Of a stretch of DNA of 64,000 nt, positions 8,860-17,474 are shown piece after piece. The stretch is taken from positions 1 to 64,000 of the forward strand of contig JACQYI010000081.1 of the NCBI GenBank assembly GCA_016208305.1. The letters run 5' to 3'. Both the position numbers and the translations under genes were made by a program. The DNA comes from Oscillatoriophycideae cyanobacterium NC_groundwater_1537_Pr4_S-0.65um_50_18. Lineage in GTDB: Bacteria; Cyanobacteriota; Cyanobacteriia; Elainellales; Elainellaceae. The notes below the pieces were generated by a model. That model saw only the letters and a list, made by a program, of their open reading frames with translations. It ran no database searches and was not told where the DNA came from. Position 1 is the first letter of the stretch. Each line of letters opens with the position of its first letter.

Positions 8860-9082
8860 TAACTAGCCACTCAGCGAAAGAATTGGAGCAAAGGCTGCGC
8901 ACTTCGACAGAGAAATGTGGATTTCATCGGATCTAGCGATCGCATAGAAGCCAGTCGAGTACAGCCAAAGGATTTATATCAAAGCATCAGCCCAACTTAT
9001 CTCAAGTGAAAATTTGACCGGATTTTTGACTGAACTGCTACGGCAGCAATTTAGCGATCGCCTTTTCAGAGGGAGTTTTTTC

Positions 9083-9331
9083 ATGGATCGTTTAGAGGTA
9101 ATGGATACACTCAAGGCCATTCTGACTGATCTGGGTATTCCGGAGGAGTCACTGTGTGAGAACACATTATTGTTTGGGCACCTAAAATTAGACTCTGTTG
9201 AAGCCGTCAGATTGTCGCTGCAATTAAAACGCCAGTTGGGAATTGACTTAAAGCTGGGAACTCGTCAGGACATGACTTTGGCGCAGATTTGTCTTCTTGC
9301 CGAAACAGCACCGTTTCCTCAATCTTCGTGA
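9083..9331 (+). CDS. Aryl/acyl carrier protein (free-standing)
   Basis: An 82-residue carrier protein. The start at 9083 is chosen because a GAGGGA ribosome-binding site sits 9-14 bp ahead and the protein then begins directly with helix 1 (MDRLEVMDTLKAILTDLGIP). The upstream extension in frame adds nothing of the fold. The phosphopantetheine site is LKLDSVEAVRLSLQLKR with Ser in D-S-V-E, a motif shared by aryl carrier proteins. It is 13 bp ahead of the AMP-ligase, so it most likely holds the salicylate starter as a thioester. It is the first gene of the biosynthetic set. A malonyl/acyl role is possible but less fitting. Confidence 0.8.
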   Translation: MDRLEVMDTLKAILTDLGIPEESLCENTLLFGHLKLDSVEAVRLSLQLKRQLGIDLKLGTRQDMTLAQICLLAETAPFPQSS

Positions 9332-9344
9332 TTTTCTGTAGCTC

Positions 9345-10916
9345 ATGATTTCTGCACAGTTGCCGAGCATTTTTAAGATGGACAGTATTTCTGCACAGTT
9401 GCCGAGTATTTTTAATGTAGCTGCTTATTTTCTGGCAGATAATCAATGCCTGCAACGCCGCGACAAGATTGCTTTTTACTACCGCAATGAATCATATACC
9501 TACGCTCAGGTAAACGGTTGGGTTCAGCGTATGGCTGGATTACTGACCAAACTAGGTTTGGAGCGGGAAAACCGCATTGCTATTCTTTTACCCGATTCTC
9601 CGGAGTTTGTCTTTGCGTTCTGGGGAGCAATTTGGCTAGGAAGTGTGCCCGTCCCGATCAATGCAGCGTCTACCCTGGATGATATTCGGTATATGTTGCA
9701 GGACTGTCGCGCTAAAGTTTTGCTAACGAATCAAGCCTGGTTCGAGACATTGTCTCCCCTGACATCTCCCTTTCTGCAACATATTGTTCAGGTAGATGGA
9801 GAAAAACCAGTTATGTCTTTGCTGGCGGAACAGGATGATTCTATTCCCTGGGCTACGACCCATCGAGAAGAAGCCGCTTTCTGGCTTTACACCTCTGGCA
9901 GTACAGGGCGTCCCAAAGGTGTGATTCACCTGCATCAAAGTATGGTGATTTGTGCAGAGCGATATGGTCGAGAAACACTGGGCCTGCGCGAAGACGACAT
10001 TCTTTATTCTGTGGCAAAAATGCCTTTTGCCTATGGTCTAGGTAATACCCTTTATATGCCAATGGCAGTGGGTGCAGCATCCATTCTCTCAGATGCAGTC
10101 AATGCCTTTGATATCATTTCAGATATTCAAAACTATCAGCCTACGGTTCTGTTTGGTATTCCTAGCATGTATGCCAGCATGCTTTCGGTACAGGAGATTG
10201 CTCCGCTCCATACCGCCTCGCTCCGACTGTGCTTGTCTGCGGCTGAGCAACTGCCTAAAACAATCTGGTTCAAGTGGCGAGAGACTTATGGGATAGAAAT
10301 CTGCGAGGGGATTGGCACAACTGAGTTACTGCATGTGTTTTTAGCCAACCTGCCTGGAGAATGTCGTCCGGGAAGTTCAGGTCGTCCGGTTTCGGGGTAT
10401 GACGTTCAGGTGGTGGATGAACAGGGAATTCCGACTCAGCCTGGTGAAATGGGTGCGCTTCAGGTGCGAGGGGAAAGTTTGATGCTGGGGTACTGGAACC
10501 GTCTCCAAGAAACCCGCAATGCGTTGCTTGGCACAACCATGCGCACTGGCGATCGATACATTCGAGATGAGGATGGCTATTTTTGGTTCATGGGACGTGA
10601 CGATGATTTCTTCAAAGTCAATGGTCAATGGATATCGCCTTTTGAAATTGAAGATGTTTTGCTCCAGCATGAAGGGGTCTTAGATGCGGCGGTAGTCCCC
10701 CGATCTCAGCGTGGAGAAGATTTAACTCAGGTGGTTGCCTATGTCAGTCTTAAACCAGGCTTTACACCCTCTGCGGAATTCGAGAAGTCGATTCGCCAAG
10801 TGGCTAAGGCGCAGTTGCCTCACTTTAAAGCACCCACTCACCTTTATTTTTTGGAGAGCCTGCCCCGCACTCCAACGGGCAAAATTCATCGCAAAGCCTT
10901 TCTCAATCAACACTAG
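9345..10916 (+). CDS. Benzoate-CoA-ligase-like AMP ligase (salicylate activation)
   Basis: A 523-residue ANL-superfamily adenylating enzyme. It has the A3 loop LYTSGSTGRPKGVIHLH, the A5 region IGTTELLHVFLAN, A8 around TGDRYIRDEDGYFWFMGRDD and the A10 lysine in PRTPTGKIHRK. The stretch MPFAYGLGNTLYMPMAVGAA and the overall layout look like benzoate/hydroxybenzoate-CoA ligases rather than the EntE/YbtE/DhbE aryl-AMP ligases usual in siderophore clusters. With salicylate synthase directly downstream and the carrier protein directly upstream, the expected reaction is salicylate plus ATP to salicyl-AMP, then transfer to the carrier. The N-terminus carries a duplicated peptide ISAQLPSIF, so the start could be 9345 or 9378. 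Confidence 0.85.
   Translation: MISAQLPSIFKMDSISAQLPSIFNVAAYFLADNQCLQRRDKIAFYYRNESYTYAQVNGWVQRMAGLLTKLGLERENRIAILLPDSPEFVFAFWGAIWLGSVPVPINAASTLDDIRYMLQDCRAKVLLTNQAWFETLSPLTSPFLQHIVQVDGEKPVMSLLAEQDDSIPWATTHREEAAFWLYTSGSTGRPKGVIHLHQSMVICAERYGRETLGLREDDILYSVAKMPFAYGLGNTLYMPMAVGAASILSDAVNAFDIISDIQNYQPTVLFGIPSMYASMLSVQEIAPLHTASLRLCLSAAEQLPKTIWFKWRETYGIEICEGIGTTELLHVFLANLPGECRPGSSGRPVSGYDVQVVDEQGIPTQPGEMGALQVRGESLMLGYWNRLQETRNALLGTTMRTGDRYIRDEDGYFWFMGRDDDFFKVNGQWISPFEIEDVLLQHEGVLDAAVVPRSQRGEDLTQVVAYVSLKPGFTPSAEFEKSIRQVAKAQLPHFKAPTHLYFLESLPRTPTGKIHRKAFLNQH
9348..9415 (+). repeat. 29-bp direct duplication at the start of the AMP-ligase gene
   Basis: Bases 9348-9376 recur at 9387-9415 with a single C-to-T difference, a 39-bp period. 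Since 39 is a multiple of three, the peptide ISAQLPSIF appears twice in the reading frame. It looks like a recent in-frame duplication spanning the translation start region, and provides an ATG in each copy context (9345, 9378). Confidence 0.9.
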
Positions 10917-10964
10917 CCGCACCCGCTGTTAATCACTCGACTCATTCACTCAGGTATTCCGTTT

Positions 10965-12287
10965 ATGTATCAAGTTGCCCATCATTCGATCGCCTATCAC
11001 GAGTTATTTGTTCCTGTTCAAAGAGATCCGCAGACCTTGTTGAAAAATCTGCTGGACATTGGACTATTCTCAACCTACATGCTGTATCACAGCGAAAATG
11101 AGATCCGAATTGCTGGAAATGCGCTGTATACCATTTCGGTAAACTCAGAAACTATTTCATGCGACAGCGCCGGACAAGTCCATACTCAATCTGTTACGAA
11201 CCCATTCAAACAAGTGGAGATGGCGCTGGCATCATTGCCTATCGCAGATTGGACAGCGTATGGTTACGTGGGTTTTGACATAGCGCGTTTCTATTCTCCC
11301 TACAATAAAGCCATTCAACAACCCCTGCTGCACTTTTTGATTCCTGAAACGGAGCTTCACATCACGTCAAAAGGAATCCATATCAGAAGTGTCAAATCCC
11401 TGACCAAGATTTTGGAAGCGCTATCGATCGATCGCCCCTTGAGAGACTATGTGGCTATGCCTCCAGAGGTTAACTTTACCGATCGGGAACATTATCAGAC
11501 TCAGGTTGGCGAGCTGATTCAAGCAATTCAGTCGGGACAATTACATAAAGCAATCATTGCCCGCTCCGTTAAAGTGAACGGGTTGATGGATGTACTGGGA
11601 ACCTATTGTCTGGGATCTAAAAACAACAATGCGGCACGATCCTATTGTTTTCAATTTGAGGATGTGAGCGCTGTTGGCTTCAGTCCGGAAATTTTGATGA
11701 CCGTTGATGCTAATCAGTTCGTGGTTACAAACCCCTTAGCTGGAACGCGACCTAGAGCTAATAATTTGGAGCAGGATCAGCAGTTTAACCGTGAGCTATT
11801 CACGGATGCCAAGGAAGTGAAAGAACATGCCCTTTCCATCTGGCTTGCCCAGAATGAAATGTCTGAGTTCTGTTTACCCCATACGGTGGGCGTGTTTGAT
11901 TTTATGCAGGTCAAGCAGTATCGCTGGGTGCAGCATCTCTCCTCTCGTGTGGGGGGACAGCTTCAATCTGGAAAAACGTTATGGGATGCTCTGACGGTGT
12001 TGTTTCCTGGAATTACTGTTTCTGGAATTGATAAACAGCAGGCATTGGAGTGGATTAATCGCCTGGAACAAGAACCCAGAGGCATCTATGCAGGCGGCAT
12101 TGGTTGGGTTAATAGTCGAGGCATGGCCGATATTGCGATCGCCATTCGCTCGGCCTATCAGTACGGAGATGCGGTGTATCTCAATGCAGGAGCCGGAATC
12201 GTAGCAGAATCCATCCCTGAAAACGAGTATTTAGAATCGGTCAACAAGATGAATACGATGTTGACAAACCTGGTTTTGCAATCATGA
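10965..12287 (+). CDS. Salicylate synthase (isochorismate/chorismate-binding enzyme, MbtI/Irp9 type)
   Basis: A 440-residue member of the chorismate-utilising (MST) family. The catalytic half (about 170-435) shows HKAIIARSV with Lys195 in the place of the general base that activates water, GFSPEILM, PLAGTRPRA, LFPGITVSGIDKQQ, PRGIYAGGIGW, and the Mg-binding end AGAGIVAESIPENEYLES. The stretch from LFPGITVSGI to NAGAGIV follows the salicylate synthases MbtI and Irp9 closely, and no separate pyruvate lyase (PchB-like) gene is present, so direct conversion of chorismate to salicylate is the best reading. An isochorismate synthase is the main alternative. Its stop overlaps the next gene by 4 bp. 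Confidence 0.85.
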   Translation: MYQVAHHSIAYHELFVPVQRDPQTLLKNLLDIGLFSTYMLYHSENEIRIAGNALYTISVNSETISCDSAGQVHTQSVTNPFKQVEMALASLPIADWTAYGYVGFDIARFYSPYNKAIQQPLLHFLIPETELHITSKGIHIRSVKSLTKILEALSIDRPLRDYVAMPPEVNFTDREHYQTQVGELIQAIQSGQLHKAIIARSVKVNGLMDVLGTYCLGSKNNNAARSYCFQFEDVSAVGFSPEILMTVDANQFVVTNPLAGTRPRANNLEQDQQFNRELFTDAKEVKEHALSIWLAQNEMSEFCLPHTVGVFDFMQVKQYRWVQHLSSRVGGQLQSGKTLWDALTVLFPGITVSGIDKQQALEWINRLEQEPRGIYAGGIGWVNSRGMADIAIAIRSAYQYGDAVYLNAGAGIVAESIPENEYLESVNKMNTMLTNLVLQS

Positions 12288-13852
12288 TTGAGCACGCTTT
12301 TGAAAAATCTGCCAGGATGCCGCACGCTATGACGACACAAGCAGTCGGTATTCGATCACTGGCAGTCAGCTTTCCCCGCAGCATTCGCACGAATCAGTAC
12401 TGGTTACAAAAGTTTCCCGAATGGGGCGTTCAGACCCTGCAAAGACAAGCAAGACCGCCTCGTTCGGTTGAAGTAGCAGATGATCAAAATGGTCTTGATC
12501 TCTGGTTGCAGGAAGTCACTCCCTATCTCCACGATCCCTTTCGAGGGAGTGTGAATCGGTATGTGTTGAGTGCAGATGAGTCAGCCCGAACATTGGAGTC
12601 TCGCGCGGCTCAATCTGCCCTCGATGCGGCAAATCTTACTCCTGAAGATGTCGATTTGGCGATCGTCGCTGCCCTGTTTCCGGAGACAGTAGGGCCGGGT
12701 CATGCCGCTCATCTTGCCCATGACTTGGGATTACGTTGCCCTGCTTGGAATTTAGAATCTACCTGTTCTAGCGCCTTAATTGCGCTGCAAAATGCGCAAG
12801 CTTTGGTGCAAACGGGAGTCTATCGCAATGTGCTAATTGTGGTTTCACAGATGGGATCTCATTCCGTCCATGAGGCAGATACGCTTTCTTGGTCAATGGG
12901 TGACAGTGCAGGGGCTTTTGTTGTGGGTTGTGCCTCACCTGGACAGGGAATTCTAAGTACAACTATTCTGTCTACCGCAAATACGCGTGGCGCGTATCGA
13001 CATGAACTGGCGATCGATCCGCACGGTCATCCCTGGCTACAGACCCGAACAGGGGAGGATGTCAGCATCCTGGCGGAAACAGCGGTTGATTTTGTCCGGG
13101 ACTGCTGTCAGGCCGCTGTGCGTGCAGCAGATGTCAGTCTCGATCGCATTGACTTCTTTGTCTTTAATACGCCTACTGCCTGGTACGCTAACGTTTGTGT
13201 CAAAGCTCTGGGGATTGCGCCCGAACGCACCCTAAATCTCTATCCCCAATACGCAAATATCGGCCCGGTTTTCCCCGTTGCCAATCTGTATCACGCTGTT
13301 CTGGCGGAAAAAATTCGTGAAAATGACCTAGTGCTGGTCTACACCAATGGGGCGGGGGCAACGGCAGCAGCGACGGTGATGCGCTGGGGAAATGTTGCAT
13401 TAGGCAGGGTTTCAGCGGACTCAGTGAGTCCTTTGCCGCTAAAAGAGCCAGTGTATCTTGCTGCGCAGCCTCTTTCGCGTGAAACCTCAGCTGCTGGGGA
13501 TGGAGGCTTTAAGGCGAAATTGATGGCGACGGCTCCCGAAGCACAGTACTCCATTCTGTCCGCTTACTTGCTGGATTGGTTGGCGAATTCACAACAGCTT
13601 TCTCCTACTCAACTTCATCCTCAACTGTGTTTGGTGACACTGCTGGACTCGTTGATGGCAATCCTGTTTCGCAGCCACATTGAAGCAGTTTTGCAGGTGC
13701 GCGTACCTATGGAGCAATTTTTTGGGGATAGGACGATCGATCATCTGACTCAATTTCTGCTGCATCAACTCGCTGTATCCCAACTCATTGTTACTGAATC
13801 GGGTACCCCAATTTCGTCAAATCAAATAGAACGAGAAATTATGAGTTTGTAA
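12284..13852 (+). CDS. KAS III-like ketosynthase fused to a C-terminal carrier domain
   Basis: A 522-residue fusion. Residues about 20-400 are a thiolase-fold KAS III-like enzyme with nucleophile Cys161 in LESTCSSALIAL and an Asn in YANIGP (Asn325). The position of the catalytic His is occupied by Asn (FVFNTPTAW, Asn295, where FabH has H-Q-A-N). Residues about 420-500 form a carrier domain: LLDWLANSQQLSPTQLHPQL, then LLDSLMAILFRSHIEAVL with phosphopantetheine Ser456, then VPMEQFFGDRTIDHLTQFLL. Loss of His argues for acyl transfer rather than decarboxylative condensation. Perhaps the enzyme moves the aryl group from the free carrier to its own. Starts possible at 12284 (4-bp overlap with the previous gene) or 12326. 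Confidence 0.8.
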   Translation: MIEHAFEKSARMPHAMTTQAVGIRSLAVSFPRSIRTNQYWLQKFPEWGVQTLQRQARPPRSVEVADDQNGLDLWLQEVTPYLHDPFRGSVNRYVLSADESARTLESRAAQSALDAANLTPEDVDLAIVAALFPETVGPGHAAHLAHDLGLRCPAWNLESTCSSALIALQNAQALVQTGVYRNVLIVVSQMGSHSVHEADTLSWSMGDSAGAFVVGCASPGQGILSTTILSTANTRGAYRHELAIDPHGHPWLQTRTGEDVSILAETAVDFVRDCCQAAVRAADVSLDRIDFFVFNTPTAWYANVCVKALGIAPERTLNLYPQYANIGPVFPVANLYHAVLAEKIRENDLVLVYTNGAGATAAATVMRWGNVALGRVSADSVSPLPLKEPVYLAAQPLSRETSAAGDGGFKAKLMATAPEAQYSILSAYLLDWLANSQQLSPTQLHPQLCLVTLLDSLMAILFRSHIEAVLQVRVPMEQFFGDRTIDHLTQFLLHQLAVSQLIVTESGTPISSNQIEREIMSL

Positions 13853-13915
13853 GCCAAGTCATTTTCTGAGTCTTCTAGGGGTACGTTACGACCTTGCCCA
13901 AACTCCTATAGCGAT

Positions 13916-13941
13916 CGCTTACAGCAAGCGTTTACAGCAAG
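13916..13941 (+). repeat. 13-bp tandem duplication
   Basis: CGCTTACAGCAAG followed directly by CGTTTACAGCAAG, one mismatch, in the 130-bp spacer before the first NRPS gene. One of many short tandem duplications in this window. No function evident. Confidence 0.85.
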
Positions 13942-13982
13942 ACAATAAATCAATATCTCACTCAAATTTTCTGGGATATAAC

Positions 13983-16900
13983 ATGGATCTACAATCACTT
14001 CTGAACTTACTTATCGCTAATGGAATTCAACTTTCGGCGAAGGGAGACTCACTGCGGGTTGATGCTCCTAAAGATACACTCACGCATGAATTGCGAGACT
14101 CGCTGGTTCACTACAAAGAAGAAATCTTAACACTGCTGCGTCAACATAACGTGAACAAGTCTGGGAATGATTTACCTGTAATTGCACCTGCTCCAGCGTT
14201 GCGCTATGAGCCATTCCCGCTGACTGATATGCAGCACGCATTCTGGGTCGGGCGAAGCGGCATCTTGGAGCTGGGTCACGTTTCCAATCATGGCTATTAC
14301 GAAATTGAAGGTCGTGAGCTTGACCTAGAGCGACTGAACCAGACCCTGCAAGTGCTGATTCAGCGACACGATATGTTACGGGCAATAGTCTCGCTCGATG
14401 GACAGCAGCAAATTCTGCAAGATGTGCCTGTTTATCAGATTGAAGTTTTGGATTTGAGGGGACAGGGTGAAACGGCTATCGCCACTCAACTGGATGCCAT
14501 TCGCCAAAGCATGTCTCATCAGGTTTTAGCGGCTGATCAATGGCCCCTGTTTGAATTTCGAGCAACCCGTTTAGATGGCGATCGCCTGCGCTTGCATATC
14601 AGCTACGATCTTCTAGTCTTTGATGCTTGGAGTCTATTCCGTCTTTTTGAAGAATGGTTCCAGCTTTATCAAAACCCCAATTGCGTTTTGCCGCCGCTAG
14701 AACTCTCTTTCCGAGATTATGTTTTGGCAGAGCAGTCACTCTCCCAAACCGAGCTGTATCAGCGATCGCAGGACTACTGGCTCAATCGGATTGATCAACT
14801 CCCCCCTGCACCTGACCTGCCATTAGCAAAAAATCCGAAAGAACTCAAACAGCACCGCTGCCGCCGATATAACGGATGCATAGAGCCAGCTACATGGCAG
14901 CAATTGAAGCAGAAAGCCACTCATGCAGGGTTGACTCCTTCTGGGCTGTTGCTGGCTGCATTTGCCGAAGTCTTGACTCTGTGGAGCAGAAGTCCGCAAT
15001 TTACGCTTAATTTGGCTTTGTTTAATCGATTGCCTCTGCATCCTCAGGTCAATCAGATCTTGGGAGACTTTACTTCTGTCACGCTTTTAGCGGTTGATCA
15101 CTCAGCCAGCGAACCCTTTGGCGATCGCGCCCTGCGCCTCCAAAAACAACTCTGGCAAGATTTAGAACACCGCTACTTTAGTGGGGTGCGTGTCACACGA
15201 GAGCTAACTCGCCGCCAAGGAACGGCTCCCAATGCGATGCCCGTGATCTTTACCAGTACGCTAGGGTTTGCCGCGATGGGGCAAGAAACCCTGACCTTCA
15301 GCCATTTTGGTGAGTTGGTTTATGGCATCAGTCAGGCATCGCAAGCCTGGATGGATGTGCAGGTTTGGGAAGAAAAGGAAACATTAACCTTTAACTGGGA
15401 TGTCGTTGAAGAACTGTTCCCGGATGGCTTGATTGCCGATATGTTTGCGGCCTACTGTCGATTTCTCAGGCAGCTTGCTACCTCAGAGGCAAGCTGGACA
15501 GCAACGACTCGCTCATTCCTACCCCCTGCTCAATTGGCTCAACGGCTTATCGTGAATTCCACTGAGGCTCCCATTTCAGAGACGCTGCTACAGGAACTCT
15601 TTGCAGAACAGGTGCAACAACAGCCTGATCAGCCTGCTGTAATTACATCCCAGCGAACGTTGACATATCAGGAATTGAGCGATCGCGCCCACCAACTCGG
15701 CGCTCAATTGCAGCAGTTAGGCGCACGTCCTAATCACCTGATTGGCATTGTGATGGAAAAAGGTTGGGAGCAAGTCGTTGCGGTCATGGGAACGCTCATA
15801 TCGGGTGCAGCCTATGTTCCGATTGATCCGGGACTGCCAACCGAACGGTTTCAGTATTTGCTTAACCATAGTGAGGTCAAACTCGTTTTGACGCAATCCT
15901 GGCTGAATGAAAGACTGCCCTGGACGGATGGTATTCAGCGGTTGTGCCTGGATAGGCAAGAGGTGACTGAAGCGACGCCTGAGCTGCTTAAACCCATTCA
16001 AACTCCCGATGATTTAGCCTATGTGATTTACACTTCAGGCTCTACCGGATTGCCCAAAGGCGTGATGATTACCCATCGCAATGTGGCGAATGTGGTGATC
16101 TATACGAACCAGCGATTTCAGATCAACTCCCGCGATCGCATTCTGGCGCTGACTGCTCTTAACCATGATTTGTCAGTCTATGACCTGTTTGGGTTGCTAA
16201 GTGCAGGTGGCGCGATCGTGATGCCGGATGCTTGTCTTGTCAAGAACCCCAATCATTGGGCTGACCTGATCCAACGCGAACAGGTGACGGTGTGGAACTC
16301 CGTTCCCGCCATGATGGAGATGTGGTTGAATATAATGGGCGATCGCCCTGAGCCGCTATCCTCTAGTTTGCGATTGGCAATTTTGGGTGGAGATTGGCTG
16401 CCCGTATCGCTGCCCGATCGTCTGCGGGCACAGGTGCCCCATATCCAATTGCTCAGCATCGGCGGACCCACAGAAACCACGATTTGGAATATTGGCTACT
16501 TAGTCGAACAGGTTAAGCCGACGTGGAAAAGTATTCCCTACGGTAAGCCGATGGCCAACTCAAAATACTACATTTTCAATCGCGCCTTAGAAGATTGCCC
16601 CACTTGGGTTCCTGGTCAAATGTATTGTGCTGGTGTGCAGTTGGCAAAAGGCTATTGGCGGGATGACGACAAGACCCAGGCTCACTTCATCACCCATCCC
16701 CGCACAGGAGAACGACTCTATCGTTCGGGTGATCTGGGTCGCTATTTGCCAGACGGCACAATTGAATTTCTAGGTCGGGTCGATTTTCAAATGAAGCTGC
16801 GCGGCTATCGGATTGAGGCTGGTGAAATTGAAGCCGCATTGACTCAACATCCAGAGGTGCAATCAGCCGTGGTCAAAGTAGTTGGAGAAGGCTCGCAAGC

Positions 16901-17468
16901 TCATCTGGTTGCTTACATTGTGCCAGCGGCCAGCTTGTCGCCCACCGTTGCAGACCTGACTCAATGGCTGAGCCGCAAGGTGCCAGATTATATGGTGCCC
17001 TCTGCGTTTCTGTTTCTTGATGCGTTCCCCCTCTCTGCCAATGGCAAAGTCGATCGGCAGGCACTCCCAACCGAATCTGTGGCATTTCAAAAGTTAGAGG
17101 TGGTGTATGCACCTCCCCAAACGGCAGTTGAACAGGCGATCGCCTCTACGTTTCAAGCTGTCTTGGAGCTAGAGAAGGTGGGAGTGAATGACACTTTCTT
17201 TGACTTGGGGGCAAACTCGCTGCTTATGACAACGGTTTATAGACAGCTAACGACCGTTCTTCCCCAGGAAACAAAGCCGTTTTCACTGATTGATTTATTC
17301 AATTATCCAACCGTTAAAACATTAGCGCAGTATCTCACTCAAGCCCAAACAACCCCTCATCTCAAACAGCAAGACTTGAGTTTGGATGATCAATTGAATC
17401 AAGGAAAAAGTCGTCTTAAACAACGATTGAAGAAATCAAAACTCGCTCAAAGTTCGCCTGAGAAATAA
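13983..17468 (+). CDS. NRPS module: docking-Cy-A-PCP, predicted cysteine heterocyclisation
   Basis: 1161 residues. A TubC-like docking domain (1-55) leads to a heterocyclisation domain (about 75-500) carrying the diagnostic D209-L-L-V-F-D214-A-W-S217, the DxxxxDxxS motif that replaces HHxxxDG of ordinary condensation domains. The adenylation domain (about 535-1040) has YTSGSTGLPKG near 683 and LNHDLSVYDLFGLL. Aligning by eye to the PheA pocket gives D-L-Y-N-I-G-I-I-W-K, close to the Cys code DLYNLSLIWK. The carrier serine is Ser1079 (DLGANSLL). Expected role: condense the carrier-bound salicyl group with Cys and cyclise to a hydroxyphenyl-thiazoline, as in pyochelin and yersiniabactin. The PKS gene starts 7 bp downstream. 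Confidence 0.9.
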   Translation: MDLQSLLNLLIANGIQLSAKGDSLRVDAPKDTLTHELRDSLVHYKEEILTLLRQHNVNKSGNDLPVIAPAPALRYEPFPLTDMQHAFWVGRSGILELGHVSNHGYYEIEGRELDLERLNQTLQVLIQRHDMLRAIVSLDGQQQILQDVPVYQIEVLDLRGQGETAIATQLDAIRQSMSHQVLAADQWPLFEFRATRLDGDRLRLHISYDLLVFDAWSLFRLFEEWFQLYQNPNCVLPPLELSFRDYVLAEQSLSQTELYQRSQDYWLNRIDQLPPAPDLPLAKNPKELKQHRCRRYNGCIEPATWQQLKQKATHAGLTPSGLLLAAFAEVLTLWSRSPQFTLNLALFNRLPLHPQVNQILGDFTSVTLLAVDHSASEPFGDRALRLQKQLWQDLEHRYFSGVRVTRELTRRQGTAPNAMPVIFTSTLGFAAMGQETLTFSHFGELVYGISQASQAWMDVQVWEEKETLTFNWDVVEELFPDGLIADMFAAYCRFLRQLATSEASWTATTRSFLPPAQLAQRLIVNSTEAPISETLLQELFAEQVQQQPDQPAVITSQRTLTYQELSDRAHQLGAQLQQLGARPNHLIGIVMEKGWEQVVAVMGTLISGAAYVPIDPGLPTERFQYLLNHSEVKLVLTQSWLNERLPWTDGIQRLCLDRQEVTEATPELLKPIQTPDDLAYVIYTSGSTGLPKGVMITHRNVANVVIYTNQRFQINSRDRILALTALNHDLSVYDLFGLLSAGGAIVMPDACLVKNPNHWADLIQREQVTVWNSVPAMMEMWLNIMGDRPEPLSSSLRLAILGGDWLPVSLPDRLRAQVPHIQLLSIGGPTETTIWNIGYLVEQVKPTWKSIPYGKPMANSKYYIFNRALEDCPTWVPGQMYCAGVQLAKGYWRDDDKTQAHFITHPRTGERLYRSGDLGRYLPDGTIEFLGRVDFQMKLRGYRIEAGEIEAALTQHPEVQSAVVKVVGEGSQAHLVAYIVPAASLSPTVADLTQWLSRKVPDYMVPSAFLFLDAFPLSANGKVDRQALPTESVAFQKLEVVYAPPQTAVEQAIASTFQAVLELEKVGVNDTFFDLGANSLLMTTVYRQLTTVLPQETKPFSLIDLFNYPTVKTLAQYLTQAQTTPHLKQQDLSLDDQLNQGKSRLKQRLKKSKLAQSSPEK

Positions 17469-17474
17469 CCTACT

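Noticed and set aside
9014-9082. Upstream extension of the carrier protein
   Set aside because: The GAGGGA site and the start of helix 1 both place the start at 9083.
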